NCBI GenBank assembly: GCA_963702835.1 | Contig: OY969762.1 | Location: forward strand, 1,116,001-1,180,000 | From: JAFGAV01 sp041479055 | GTDB taxonomy: Bacteria > Acidobacteriota > Aminicenantia > Aminicenantales > JAFGAV01 | Direction of reading: 5' to 3' | Length of the DNA stretch: 64,000 nt | Shown here: positions 1-8,145 of the stretch, piece by piece | How the letters are laid out: each line of letters starts with the position of its first letter | How positions within the stretch are numbered: the first letter of the stretch is position 1 | Program-made: the position numbers and the translations under genes | The notes under the pieces: generated by a model | What the model was told of the DNA's origin: nothing | The model's input: the letters and a program-made list of their open reading frames with translations, nothing else | Database searches by the model: none

Positions 1-396
1 TCGGACATCATCGTCCGTCTGTTCACCACCACCGGGCAGGATTACTACCAACGCACCCGGCGGCTTTTTTTCGAGGATGTGGACGGCGTCTTTGTGGTGA
101 TCGATTCCCAGAAGAAAGAGCTGGAGCACAACAAGGAGTTCGTGGCCGAGCTGCGGACTTATCTGGAGACAGTCGAGACCTTGAAGGAGGCCGAGATCGT
201 CGTCCTCTACAACAAACAGGATCAGGATAACATCTATCGTTCGGATGAGCTTAAGCAGCTATTGCCCCTGGCCGGCTATCCGTCCTTTCCGGTCTGCGCC
301 ACCAACGGTCACAACCTCCTGCCGGCCTTCATCCTGATGATGGACCGCATTTTGAAAAGCCTGCGGGAGAGGTCGCCTCATGCGATATTTAAGTGA
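1..396 (+). CDS. MglA-like small Ras-type GTPase, 5' end outside window
   Basis: The reading frame is open from base 1, so the P-loop and switch I lie upstream of the window. What remains shows the switch II region as TTTGQDYY (family form TxPGQ) and the guanine-specificity motif NKQD in VVLYNKQDQ, followed by a C-terminal helix. MglA-type GTPases switch polarity proteins in bacteria and work with a roadblock-domain partner. The next gene overlaps this one by 17 bases and looks like that partner, which supports the call. The true start cannot be seen. It could equally be a relative of MglA with another role, since Thr replaces the usual Val/Pro in switch II. Confidence 0.75.
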   Translation, partial: SDIIVRLFTTTGQDYYQRTRRLFFEDVDGVFVVIDSQKKELEHNKEFVAELRTYLETVETLKEAEIVVLYNKQDQDNIYRSDELKQLLPLAGYPSFPVCATNGHNLLPAFILMMDRILKSLRERSPHAIFK

Positions 397-811
397 AGAC
401 ATCCGTCCCCTTATCGAGCAGAAGGAGCTCATAGAACTGGTCCTCTTGGACGGGGAGGGAATGGTCCTTGATGCGGAAGGGGATGCCTTCGAACCCGAGC
501 GTCTGGCCGCTCTCTTCTCGCCCCTCCAGCAATTTCTCCAAAATATCTGCGGCGGCCTTCCCCTGGAGGGCGTCGAGGAAATATCGGTGCGGACCCTGGG
601 GCCGCGAACGAGAGTTGTCCTGCAGCCCTTCACCGTGGCCGAGGCCTCCTATCTGCTCATCGCTCTTTTCCCCGTTACAACTTTTTACCGCCAAGTCACC
701 GCGGACATCATCCGCGTGGTTAAAGACGCTACCCGCAAACTGTCCCAGCCAGCGGCTCAGCCTGCTCGGGGGGGGCAGCCTAAAGATGGGGGTGGCAAGC
801 CCGGCCCATGA
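380..811 (+). CDS. Roadblock/LC7-like protein, probable GTPase partner
   Basis: A 143-residue soluble protein. Residues 1-115 alternate strands and helices in the manner of roadblock/LC7 domains (LIELVLLDGEG, then EISVRTLGPRTRVVLQPF, then a helix beginning EASYLLIALF). The tail of about 28 residues is rich in Pro, Gly and Lys. Known roadblock proteins (MglB family) act as GTPase-activating or scaffold partners of MglA-type GTPases. It overlaps the preceding GTPase by 17 bases and the following receiver protein by 4, so the three are very likely one operon. The family call rests on context and secondary-structure pattern rather than on a sharp motif. Confidence 0.55.
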   Translation: MRYLSEDIRPLIEQKELIELVLLDGEGMVLDAEGDAFEPERLAALFSPLQQFLQNICGGLPLEGVEEISVRTLGPRTRVVLQPFTVAEASYLLIALFPVTTFYRQVTADIIRVVKDATRKLSQPAAQPARGGQPKDGGGKPGP

Positions 812-1689
812 GGAAAAAGAATATCCTCATCATTGACCACGAGGAGAGCGGCCGGGAGGCCCTGCGCGGCTTATTCCCGCCGGACGACTTCGACCTGGTC
901 GAGGCCGCCGATGCCGAATCCGGCTGGCTGACCTTTGAGAAAGAACAGCCGGAGTTGATTATCCTGGATGTTCAGCTTCCCCGCGGCCACGGGTTCGACC
1001 TCTGTCAAAAGATCATTCAGGCCTCGCGCCTCAACAGGATTCCTATCATCATCGTCACCGCTTTTGACACGGAGAGCGATACCCTTCTCAAGAAACTGGG
1101 CGCCCTGGACATCGATTTTATCTTTCCCAAGCCCGCTCCCCCCAAGGAGCTTCTCCAAACGGTGACCCGCCTTCTGGACACGATCCAAGAGCCGGCCCCT
1201 CCTCCCCCGCCTCAGCCGAAAGCCAAGGCAGCTGACCCTAACCTGGACGTTGAGGCCGAGCCCGATTCCGCTTCGGCCGATATCGTTTCTGTCCCGGCCA
1301 AGCCGGCCATATCTGCGACCCGCCGTCTGATCCTGGCCGACGACAATCCCATCACCCGCCAGATCGTCCAGCGGGCGTTTTCCCGGGAAAACTTCGAAAT
1401 CACCGTCCTGGCCAACGGCCCGCAGGTCTTGGATTCCGTTGAAAAAATCAAGCCGGATGTCATCTTGCTGGACATCAACCTTCCCGGAAAAAACGGCTAC
1501 GAGGTCTGCGAGTTCATCAGGAACAAGCCCGCCTTGAGGGAGACGGCCGTTATTTTCCTGAAAGAACAGTATGAAAAGGTTGACCAGCAGAGGCTGAAGA
1601 ACTTGTCCTGGGATGATCTCATCCACATACCGGCCCGGTCATCCGAATGGGTTGACCGGGTCAAAAAAGTCCTGGCCAGGAAAGCCTGA
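808..1689 (+). CDS. Double-receiver response regulator
   Basis: A 293-residue protein with two receiver (REC) domains joined by a Pro/Ala-rich linker at about residues 130-170. REC1 (about 4-120) has the phospho-acceptor Asp in LIILDVQLP, a Thr in IIVTAF and the Lys in FPKPAPP. Its first acidic pair is DHE instead of DDE. REC2 (about 172-290) has LADDN and the acceptor in VILLDINLP. The Thr/Ser position reads VIFLKEQ and the usual Lys-Pro reads IPARSS, so REC2 lacks two conserved switch residues. There is no output domain, so it probably signals by protein contact, perhaps to the GTPase/roadblock pair it overlaps. Confidence 0.85.
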   Translation: MRKKNILIIDHEESGREALRGLFPPDDFDLVEAADAESGWLTFEKEQPELIILDVQLPRGHGFDLCQKIIQASRLNRIPIIIVTAFDTESDTLLKKLGALDIDFIFPKPAPPKELLQTVTRLLDTIQEPAPPPPPQPKAKAADPNLDVEAEPDSASADIVSVPAKPAISATRRLILADDNPITRQIVQRAFSRENFEITVLANGPQVLDSVEKIKPDVILLDINLPGKNGYEVCEFIRNKPALRETAVIFLKEQYEKVDQQRLKNLSWDDLIHIPARSSEWVDRVKKVLARKA

Positions 1690-1695
1690 CAAAAA

Positions 1696-1725
1696 TTGAC
1701 CGGCCTTCCGCGGCTGTGATATAAA
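1696..1725 (+). promoter_or_regulatory. Sigma-70-like promoter for leaderless menA-like mRNA
   Basis: TTGACC at 1696-1701, an 18-base spacer and TATAAA at 1720-1725. The ATG at 1732 follows after only 6 bases, where transcription would be expected to start. No Shine-Dalgarno sequence fits in that gap. Confidence 0.6.
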
Positions 1726-1731
1726 CCTGGC

Positions 1732-2682
1732 ATGCCGCCAAACGTTTCGGGAAGAATCCCCCTTCTCAGAAAATGGCTGGTGGCATTGCGGCCATGGTCC
1801 TGGCCCGCCTCCACCATGCCCGTCGTTTTCGGCACATCGCTGGCCGTGGTCATCGGCGGCGTCCCCCTCTTAGCGGGCCGTTTTATCCTGGCCTTCCTGG
1901 CTATGGTCATCCTCCATTCCGGGGCCAATATGCTCAGCGATGTCTTCGACTTCCGGAGGGGATTAGACCGGGAGGCGACTCCGGTCAGCGGAGCCCTCGT
2001 CCGCGGCTGGCTGTCCGCGCGGGCGGTGGCGGCAGCGGCGGCGTTGTTCATCTTGCTTGGATCGGCCACCGGCCTGCTCCTGGTCCGGATGACCGGCCGG
2101 ACCCTGTTGGTCATCGGCGCCGCCGGGCTGGCCGTCGGGGTGTTTTATACTTTCCTGAAATACCGGGCCTTGGGCGACCTGGCCGTGTTCCTCAATTTCG
2201 GAATCCTCGGCTCGCTCGGCGCCTGGGTTGTCCAAACCAGGACATTTTCCTGGCTGCCCGTTGTCTGGACGGTTCCCATGGCCATGCTGGTCAGCGCCAT
2301 TCTTCACGCCAATAACTGGCGGGATACGGTCACCGACCGAGAACGCCGGATCAGGACGGTGGCCTCCTGGCTGGGCGACAAGAATTCCCTGTTCTACTAC
2401 GGCCTCCTGATATTCGGGCCTTTTTTCATATTTCTCGGGCTGATGTTCATCCCCCGCCTGATCGGAAGAGAATGGATTCCCCTGCCCTGGACCTTCGTCC
2501 TGGTCTTAGCCGCCTTTCCCCGGGCGCTGGCCTTATGGGCACGGGCCCAACGGCGTCACGCGCCCCGACAGCCCATGGACTTCATCATCCTGGACGGCGC
2601 CACGGCCCAGTACAATCTGATCTTCGGGCTCTTATGCACGGCCGCAGTCTGGTGCCAATACCTGCTGGCCGCGGTTCTATGA
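1732..2682 (+). CDS. menA: UbiA-family prenyltransferase, MenA-like
   Basis: A 316-residue integral membrane protein. The first Asp-rich motif is NMLSDVFDFRRGLD at about residues 64-77. The second is NNWRDTVTDRERRIRT at about 198-213, closely matching the NNxRDxxxD motif of 1,4-dihydroxy-2-naphthoate prenyltransferase. That enzyme attaches the polyprenyl tail in menaquinone synthesis at the inner membrane. Six or more hydrophobic helices surround the motifs. No other menaquinone genes are in the window, so another UbiA substrate is possible. It overlaps the next gene by 4 bases (ATGA). It has no ribosome binding site and appears to be read from a leaderless mRNA. Confidence 0.8.
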   Translation: MPPNVSGRIPLLRKWLVALRPWSWPASTMPVVFGTSLAVVIGGVPLLAGRFILAFLAMVILHSGANMLSDVFDFRRGLDREATPVSGALVRGWLSARAVAAAAALFILLGSATGLLLVRMTGRTLLVIGAAGLAVGVFYTFLKYRALGDLAVFLNFGILGSLGAWVVQTRTFSWLPVVWTVPMAMLVSAILHANNWRDTVTDRERRIRTVASWLGDKNSLFYYGLLIFGPFFIFLGLMFIPRLIGREWIPLPWTFVLVLAAFPRALALWARAQRRHAPRQPMDFIILDGATAQYNLIFGLLCTAAVWCQYLLAAVL

Positions 2683-3332
2683 CGCGCCACAGCAGGCCCA
2701 AACTCATCCTGACGGCAGCCATGACCGGCCTGGCCTTTCTTCTCTTCGTCCCCTTGTTCATCCAGGGCCGGCTGGGCCCGCTCGGTTTCTGGTGGGGCCT
2801 TTCCTTCAGCATCCTGGTTCTTTCCGCCTCGGCCATTATTTTCGACCAGGATCTCCGAAAGAGGATCGGGTCCGATGTCCGCAGCGGGCTGCTGAAGAAA
2901 ATCGCTCTGGGCCTGACCTCGGCGGTGGCCCTCTATCTCATATTCGCCCTGGCCGGAGCGCTGGCCAAGCTTATTTTCCCTGCGGCCGGTAAGGCTATCG
3001 GCCGCGTCTATGCTTTGAAGGCCGGTTTCTCGGCCGGCCGAATATTCCTTCTTATGCTTCTGGTCATCGGCCCGGGTGAAGAAATCTTCTGGCGGGGATT
3101 TCTTCAGAACCGCTGGCAGGATTTGCTGGGCGCGTCAAAAGCCTGGCTGACGACTTCCGCTCTCTATGCCGCCGTCCATATCGGGAGCGGCAATCATATC
3201 CTCATCCTGGCCGCCGCAGCGGGAGGGCTGTTCTGGGGATGGCTTTTTAGGCGATATCGGTCGCTGCTCCTGAACGCCGCCAGTCATACCCTGTGGGACG
3301 TAGCCATCTTTCTCATCCGGCCGGTCGGCTGA
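2679..3332 (+). CDS. CPBP-family intramembrane glutamic protease
   Basis: A 217-residue protein with about six hydrophobic segments. It carries the CPBP (CAAX protease/bacteriocin-processing) signature: GEEIFWRGFLQNRW (motif 1, EExxxR), AAVHIGSGN (motif 2, His) and NAASHTLWD (motif 3, His). These residues form the active site inside the membrane in this family. I chose the ATG at 2679 because it overlaps the stop of the prenyltransferase gene as ATGA, whereas the open frame extends further upstream inside that gene without coding character. The substrate is unknown; in bacteria such proteins process membrane peptides or have non-catalytic roles. Confidence 0.85.
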   Translation: MTRHSRPKLILTAAMTGLAFLLFVPLFIQGRLGPLGFWWGLSFSILVLSASAIIFDQDLRKRIGSDVRSGLLKKIALGLTSAVALYLIFALAGALAKLIFPAAGKAIGRVYALKAGFSAGRIFLLMLLVIGPGEEIFWRGFLQNRWQDLLGASKAWLTTSALYAAVHIGSGNHILILAAAAGGLFWGWLFRRYRSLLLNAASHTLWDVAIFLIRPVG

Positions 3333-3403
3333 AGATCAGTTTTCATCGCTGGACCATATTGGATTTACTCTGACTTCCCTAGACCAAGCCAGGACGGTCC
3401 GGC

Positions 3404-4399
3404 CTATTTTCTTATGTAGAAGCTGTGAGCGGAGCCCTCTTCGTTGCGGTCCGTAGCGCTCTGGGGCTGGGGCGTTAGGGCCGAAAGTTCCCCCCGCAAC
3501 TCAGGGGTCAGGTTGATATCCGCTGCCCTCAGGCAAGTTTCCAGTTGCTCCTGGTCGCGGGCGCCGAGGATGGGCGCCGTGACAGCCGGATGGCCGGCCA
3601 CCCAGGCGATGGCCAACGGGGCCGGTTCATAGCCCCTCTGTTTGGCGAAGGCGGAGAATTTTTCCGCGGCCTCGTACATCCATTTCTCGCCGTAGCGGGT
3701 TTGATAGATTTTGTTTTCCACCAGCCGCCCCGATTCCGGCAGGTGGGCCACGCCGTACTTTCCCGTAAGCAGCCCGCCGGCTAAAGGGTTGTAGGGCAGG
3801 ACGCTCAAATTCTCCGACAGAGCCATGGGCAGCAATTCAACCTCGGCCTGGCGTTTGACCAGGTTGTACATGGGCTGGATGCATTCGAACCGGGTCAAGG
3901 ATTCGGCCGCGGAGAGGCCCAGGGCTTTGGCCGTTTGCCAGGCGGTGAAATTCGAAGCGCCGATGTGCAGGATCTTGCCCTGCCGCACCAGGTCATCCAG
4001 GACCCGCAGCGTCTCCTCCAGCGGGGTGGTGTCGTCGAAGCGATGGATGAAATAAACATCGATGTAATCTGTGGCCAGCCGCTTCAGGCTGGCCTCGCAG
4101 GCGTGGCGGATATGTTTGCGTGAAGCGCCGCTGGCGTTCACATCATTGGAAGTGGGGAAATAGAACTTGGAAGTGATGACCACTTCCTCCCGGCAATCCT
4201 GAATGAGGCGGCCCAGGATCTCCTCCGAACGGCCCTTGTTATAAACATCGGCGCAGTCGAAAAAATTGATGCCCCGCTTGCGGCCCAGGCGGAACATTCG
4301 GGCGGAAGCCTCCTCGTCCACTTCGCCTCCGAAGGACATGGTGCCCAGGCAAAACCGGGAGATCTTGATCCCGGTCCTGCCTAGAAACCTATATTCCAT
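3404..4399 (-). CDS. Aldo/keto reductase
   Basis: A 331-residue TIM-barrel oxidoreductase. Catalytic residues of the family are visible: Asp-x-x-x-x-Tyr in FFDCADVYNKG, Lys in VVITSKF and His in DVYFIHRFDD. The C-terminal NADPH-binding part (WVAGHPAVTAPILGAR) matches the form seen in YhdN/Tas-like reductases. It should reduce aldehydes or ketones with NADPH in the cytoplasm; the substrate cannot be told. It begins 6 bases after the end of the SYLF gene and is probably cotranscribed with it. No strong ribosome binding site precedes the ATG, so translational coupling is likely. Confidence 0.9.
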   Translation of the reverse strand: MEYRFLGRTGIKISRFCLGTMSFGGEVDEEASARMFRLGRKRGINFFDCADVYNKGRSEEILGRLIQDCREEVVITSKFYFPTSNDVNASGASRKHIRHACEASLKRLATDYIDVYFIHRFDDTTPLEETLRVLDDLVRQGKILHIGASNFTAWQTAKALGLSAAESLTRFECIQPMYNLVKRQAEVELLPMALSENLSVLPYNPLAGGLLTGKYGVAHLPESGRLVENKIYQTRYGEKWMYEAAEKFSAFAKQRGYEPAPLAIAWVAGHPAVTAPILGARDQEQLETCLRAADINLTPELRGELSALTPQPQSATDRNEEGSAHSFYIRK

Positions 4400-4404
4400 C
4401 GACT

Positions 4405-5085
4405 TTATTTGAAAGAAGCCAAAAGTTTTTTCAGATTTTGGACGATCTCCGGCGCTTTGGCCGTTCTCTTGATCAGGATCTCCCGGGCGCTGATGGTCGG
4501 GTCTCCATAGAATAGGCCGTTGGCCTTGCTGTCGATCATGAGGGAGGCGCCCTGGATGGAGATGCCGGCAAAAAGCCCCCGGCTTTGGGAATAGGAATAA
4601 ATTTCCTCCTTGAATTCGAGGTCGGTGCTGGCCTCGGCGCTCTTGCTCCTGGGGCCGGCCGTCACCCGAACGTCGGCGCCCAGGGTCACTTTGCCCTGGG
4701 TGATGTCCTCAACCCCCTCGCGGCTTTTAAAGACAAGAAGGATATCCGCTTCCTGCACGCCGATCTGCCAGCCCAGGCTTCCGCCCGCCAGATGGATGAA
4801 GCAGGGGTCGCTCCACTCCCCTGCCTCGTCGCGGACAAGGACCACACCCTTACCGTACTGGCCCCCGATCCCGTAGGCGGCGCGGATGACCTTGGGAATA
4901 ACGGCCAGGCCCTGGCCTTTGCGCATGATTTCCAGGGGAACGCCGTTCTCCGGTTCATTCACCATTTCCTTGAGAACACGGATGACTGTCTCGACTTTTT
5001 CCACCTCGGTGTCCTGGCCGGGAGAGTGCGCCGGAAACCAGACGAGTATAGATAGGAAACAGACAATAGCCGCTATTCTGTTCAT
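4405..5085 (-). CDS. SYLF-domain lipid-binding protein, exported
   Basis: A 226-residue protein with a signal peptide (MNRIAAIVCFLSILVWFPA). The mature part matches the SYLF/Ysc84 fold: an N-terminal helix with AVIPKVIRAAYGIGGQYGKG, then LVRDEAGEWSDPCFI, ADILLVFKSREG and a C-terminal AREIL region. Bacterial SYLF proteins are periplasmic and thought to bind lipids; their role is poorly defined. I chose the ATG at 5085 because GGAGAGG lies just upstream and the signal peptide starts there. A promoter with a 17-base spacer lies at 5126-5154. Confidence 0.85.
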   Translation of the reverse strand: MNRIAAIVCFLSILVWFPAHSPGQDTEVEKVETVIRVLKEMVNEPENGVPLEIMRKGQGLAVIPKVIRAAYGIGGQYGKGVVLVRDEAGEWSDPCFIHLAGGSLGWQIGVQEADILLVFKSREGVEDITQGKVTLGADVRVTAGPRSKSAEASTDLEFKEEIYSYSQSRGLFAGISIQGASLMIDSKANGLFYGDPTISAREILIKRTAKAPEIVQNLKKLLASFK

Positions 5086-5125
5086 GCCTCTCCTTCTCCA
5101 CTCCGGGCCGAAAAAAACCCCTTTT

Positions 5126-5154
5126 TTTATACCACAGCCCATCAGCCTGGTCAA
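5126..5154 (-). promoter_or_regulatory. Promoter of SYLF-reductase unit
   Basis: Read on the minus strand, TTGACC (5154-5149), a 17-base spacer and TATAAA (5131-5126). A leader of about 35 bases with a GGAGAGG site separates it from the ATG at 5085. Confidence 0.6.
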
Positions 5155-5227
5155 TTTGCGATAAAAGGCCGATAGAGCATCTCCAAGACCGGTTGATTTG
5201 TCCCGCCTCCTATGAAATCATACGAAC

Positions 5228-6166
5228 ATGAAAGTGGACCTCAAGGGCGATTGGTACATCGAGCGCCTCACCCGCGACGAAATCCACGGCCACCGGGTCA
5301 AGAAGCGGCTGGCCAAGGTCAGGACAAAGTTTCAAACGGCCGAAATTATGGACACCGGGGATTATGGCCGCTGCCTGTTCTTGGATGGACTCGTCCAATC
5401 GACCCGGGTGGACGAATTTATTTATCACGAAAGCCTGGTCCATCCCGGCTTGATGCTCCATCCCCGGCCCGAGTCCGTATTCCTGGCCGGGGGTGGCGAG
5501 GGCGCCCCGCTGCGGGAGATCTTGAAACACCCCACGGTCAAGAAGATCGTCATGGCCGAGATCGACAGGGAGGTAGTCAAGCTTTCCCAAAAACATCTCC
5601 GGCCCTGGCCTGCCGGCGCCTTTAATGACCCGCGCGTTCACCTTTTCTTCGAGGACGCCCGGGCCCGCCTGGAAAAAAACGCGGACCGCTATGATGTCCT
5701 CATCCTCGACCTGTGCGATCCGGGTGAGAGCGGACCGGCTCAAAATCTGTTTACCGTCGAATTTTATCGGCTCCTCGTCAGCAGGCTGACGACCAAAGGC
5801 TTGGCCGTCATCCAGGCGGGGAGCTCAAATTTCAATATGCTCAAGGGATTCTCGGGAGTTTATCAATCCCTGAGACGGGTCTTCGCTCAGGTCCTCCCCT
5901 ACCAGGTTTGTGTGCCGGCCTATGTCGGCCCCTGGGCTTTTTTCCTGGCCCGCCCCATTCCCTCCCGGGACTACCGGGACCTGAGCTTGCTCCGGCGGAG
6001 ATATAAGGCCAGACGGCTGGCCGGACGCCTGTCGTTCTACGACCCGGATGTCCATCTGGCCATATTCACCCTGCCCCCCTACTTCCGGCAGCTCCTCAGA
6101 CGGGGCCGGACGATATCGGATAAGAGCCCGCTGACTTTGCGCCGAGCGGTCGGAGGATTGAAATGA
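5228..6166 (+). CDS. Spermidine/thermospermine synthase-like aminopropyltransferase
   Basis: A 312-residue enzyme of the polyamine synthase family, which moves an aminopropyl group from decarboxylated S-adenosylmethionine to an amine. The N-terminal substrate domain has GDYGRCLFLDGLVQSTRVDE, and the cofactor site reads LAGGGEGAPLREIL. Classical SpeE has GGGDGG; GGGEG is the form seen in thermospermine (ACL5-like) and some archaeal enzymes. The usual catalytic Asp lies in LILDLCDPGE. It overlaps the GH127 gene by 4 bases. No speD gene is visible here. There is no clear ribosome binding site; the ATG at 5228 is the first one that keeps the conserved N-terminus. Confidence 0.8.
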   Translation: MKVDLKGDWYIERLTRDEIHGHRVKKRLAKVRTKFQTAEIMDTGDYGRCLFLDGLVQSTRVDEFIYHESLVHPGLMLHPRPESVFLAGGGEGAPLREILKHPTVKKIVMAEIDREVVKLSQKHLRPWPAGAFNDPRVHLFFEDARARLEKNADRYDVLILDLCDPGESGPAQNLFTVEFYRLLVSRLTTKGLAVIQAGSSNFNMLKGFSGVYQSLRRVFAQVLPYQVCVPAYVGPWAFFLARPIPSRDYRDLSLLRRRYKARRLAGRLSFYDPDVHLAIFTLPPYFRQLLRRGRTISDKSPLTLRRAVGGLK

Positions 6167-8139
6167 GAGGGAGCTGCGCCGCCGCTTTCATTTTGTTCTT
6201 GATCATTCCGGCTTCCGGAGGCAATGAGGCGCCCGGCCGGGATTATCCCATCCGTCCGGTGGCCTTCAGCCAAGTCAAGATCAGGGACTCTTTCTGGCGG
6301 CCGCGGCTGGAGACCAATCGCCGGGTTACCCTCCCCTTTGCCTTGAAAAAATGCGAAGAGACGGGGCGCCTCGACAATTTCTGGAAAGCCGCCCACCGGA
6401 TGCCGGGCGCCTTCCAGGGCAAACGCTACAATGATTCCGATATTTATAAGGTCATCGAAGGAGCCGCCTATTCCTTGAGCCTGGAGCGCGACCCTGCGCT
6501 GGAGCAGCATATGGACAAATGGATCGAGGCCATCGCCGCGGCCCAGGAGGCGGATGGCTATCTGTATGCCGCTCGGACGGTGGACCCCCTGAATCCGCCG
6601 CCGGGCGCCGGCCCGGAACGCTGGTCGCTCCTCGAATCAAGCCATGAGTTGTACAACGTCGGCCATCTGTATGAGGCGGCGACAGCCTATTTTCAGGCTA
6701 CCGGCAAGAAAACTCTTCTGGAAGTCGCCCTCAAGAATGCCGACCTCCTGGTTTCTGTCTTCGGCCCGGGCCGCAGGTACGGTTACCCCGGCCATCAAGA
6801 AGTCGAGATCGGCCTGGCCAAGCTTTATCGTCTGACGGGCAACTCCAAGTATCTCGACCTGGCCCGCTATTTCCTGGAAGTCCGCGGCCAAAGGCCCTAT
6901 CCCAAGAGGTTCCCCGAAGACTCCCCCTTCGCCATATACAACCAGGCTTGGTACCTTCAAGCCCACCGGCCTGTCCTGGAACAGACCGAGGCGGTCGGCC
7001 ATGCGGTCCGGGCCATGTACATGTTCTCGGGCCTGGCCGATGTAGCGGCCCTCACCGGAGACGAACGCTTCAGCCGGGCGGCCGACCGGCTGTGGGAGAA
7101 TGTCACGGCCAAAAAGACCTACCTCACCGGCGGGGTGGGCAGCCGGAGCGAGGGAGAGGCCTTTGGCGATGAGTATGAGCTTCCCAATGCCGCTGCCTAT
7201 GCCGAGACCTGCGCCGCCATCGGCAGCGTTTTATGGAACCACCGTCTGTTCCTGCGGCATGGACAGGCCAAATACCTGGACGTGCTGGAGCGCACCCTTT
7301 ACAACGGTTTGCTGTCCGGGGTCGCCCTCAGCGGCGACTTGTTCTTCTATCCCAACCCGTTGGAATCCGACGGCCAAACGCCCTTCAATCAAGGCGCGGC
7401 CACCCGGCAGCCCTGGTTTGAAGTGGCCTGCTGTCCCACCAACCTGGTGCGATTTCTGCCTTCTTTGCCGGGCTATGTTCTGGCCTGCCAAAACGACACG
7501 CTCTATGTAAACCTTTATATCCAAAGCGAGGCGGCCGTCCGGATGGGGCCGGCCCTTGTGCGGCTGACCATGGAAACCGCGTATCCTTGGCAAGGATCGG
7601 TTCGGATCAAAGTCGAACCCGACCGGCCGGTCACCTTCTGCCTCAACCTGCGCCTCCCCGGCTGGTCGCTCGGCCAGCCCATGCCCGGCGGGTTGTACAC
7701 CTTTGCGGATAATAGCCACAGCCGGCCCGTCATCAAGGTCAATGGAAAGCAGGCCGGCCTGGATATGGACAAAGGCTTTGCCCGCCTCCGGCGAACCTGG
7801 CAGAGCGGGGACGCGGTGGACCTCGAACTGCCCCTGTCCGTGAGGCGGGTCTTGGCCCGGCCGGAAGTCCGGGAGGACTCCGGAAAAGTGGCCATCGAGC
7901 GCGGCCCGCTCGTTTATTGCTTTGAGGCCGTCGACAACAACGGCCATATCCTGGACCGTTCCATTCCCGACAACATGGAATTTGAGGCCGTTTTCCAGCC
8001 CGAACTTCTGGGCGGGATCAACCTGCTTCGAGGCCGGACCAAGGATGGACAATTCCAATTGTCCGCTGTCCCCTACTATGCCTGGTCGCACCGCGGACCG
8101 GGCCAAATGGCTGTCTGGCTGCCGCGCACGGTTCAATAA
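6163..8139 (+). CDS. GH127 family hydrolase (beta-L-arabinofuranosidase type), exported
   Basis: A 658-residue protein with a short signal peptide. It belongs to the DUF1680/GH127 family, whose characterised members release beta-L-arabinofuranose from plant hydroxyproline-rich glycans using a Zn-bound cysteine nucleophile. The Zn-site residues are visible: Glu and Cys in AETCAAIG (about residue 350) and the adjacent cysteines in FEVACCPTNLVRF (about 425). The (alpha/alpha)6 barrel fills residues 30-450, with beta-sandwich domains after it. It overlaps the aminopropyltransferase by 4 bases, and the M48 gene follows 6 bases later. The true substrate is unknown, because the family includes many uncharacterised clades. 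Confidence 0.9.
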   Translation: MRGSCAAAFILFLIIPASGGNEAPGRDYPIRPVAFSQVKIRDSFWRPRLETNRRVTLPFALKKCEETGRLDNFWKAAHRMPGAFQGKRYNDSDIYKVIEGAAYSLSLERDPALEQHMDKWIEAIAAAQEADGYLYAARTVDPLNPPPGAGPERWSLLESSHELYNVGHLYEAATAYFQATGKKTLLEVALKNADLLVSVFGPGRRYGYPGHQEVEIGLAKLYRLTGNSKYLDLARYFLEVRGQRPYPKRFPEDSPFAIYNQAWYLQAHRPVLEQTEAVGHAVRAMYMFSGLADVAALTGDERFSRAADRLWENVTAKKTYLTGGVGSRSEGEAFGDEYELPNAAAYAETCAAIGSVLWNHRLFLRHGQAKYLDVLERTLYNGLLSGVALSGDLFFYPNPLESDGQTPFNQGAATRQPWFEVACCPTNLVRFLPSLPGYVLACQNDTLYVNLYIQSEAAVRMGPALVRLTMETAYPWQGSVRIKVEPDRPVTFCLNLRLPGWSLGQPMPGGLYTFADNSHSRPVIKVNGKQAGLDMDKGFARLRRTWQSGDAVDLELPLSVRRVLARPEVREDSGKVAIERGPLVYCFEAVDNNGHILDRSIPDNMEFEAVFQPELLGGINLLRGRTKDGQFQLSAVPYYAWSHRGPGQMAVWLPRTVQ

Positions 8140-8145
8140 AGAGTC

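Noticed and set aside
259..633. Minus-strand open frame opposite the GTPase/roadblock genes
   Set aside because: Composition is Arg/Ser-rich and motif-free; it is the antisense shadow of two genes with clear context.
5212..5625. Open frame starting 16 bases before the aminopropyltransferase
   Set aside because: It reads the same DNA in another frame and shows no family pattern, while the 5228 frame has all enzyme motifs.
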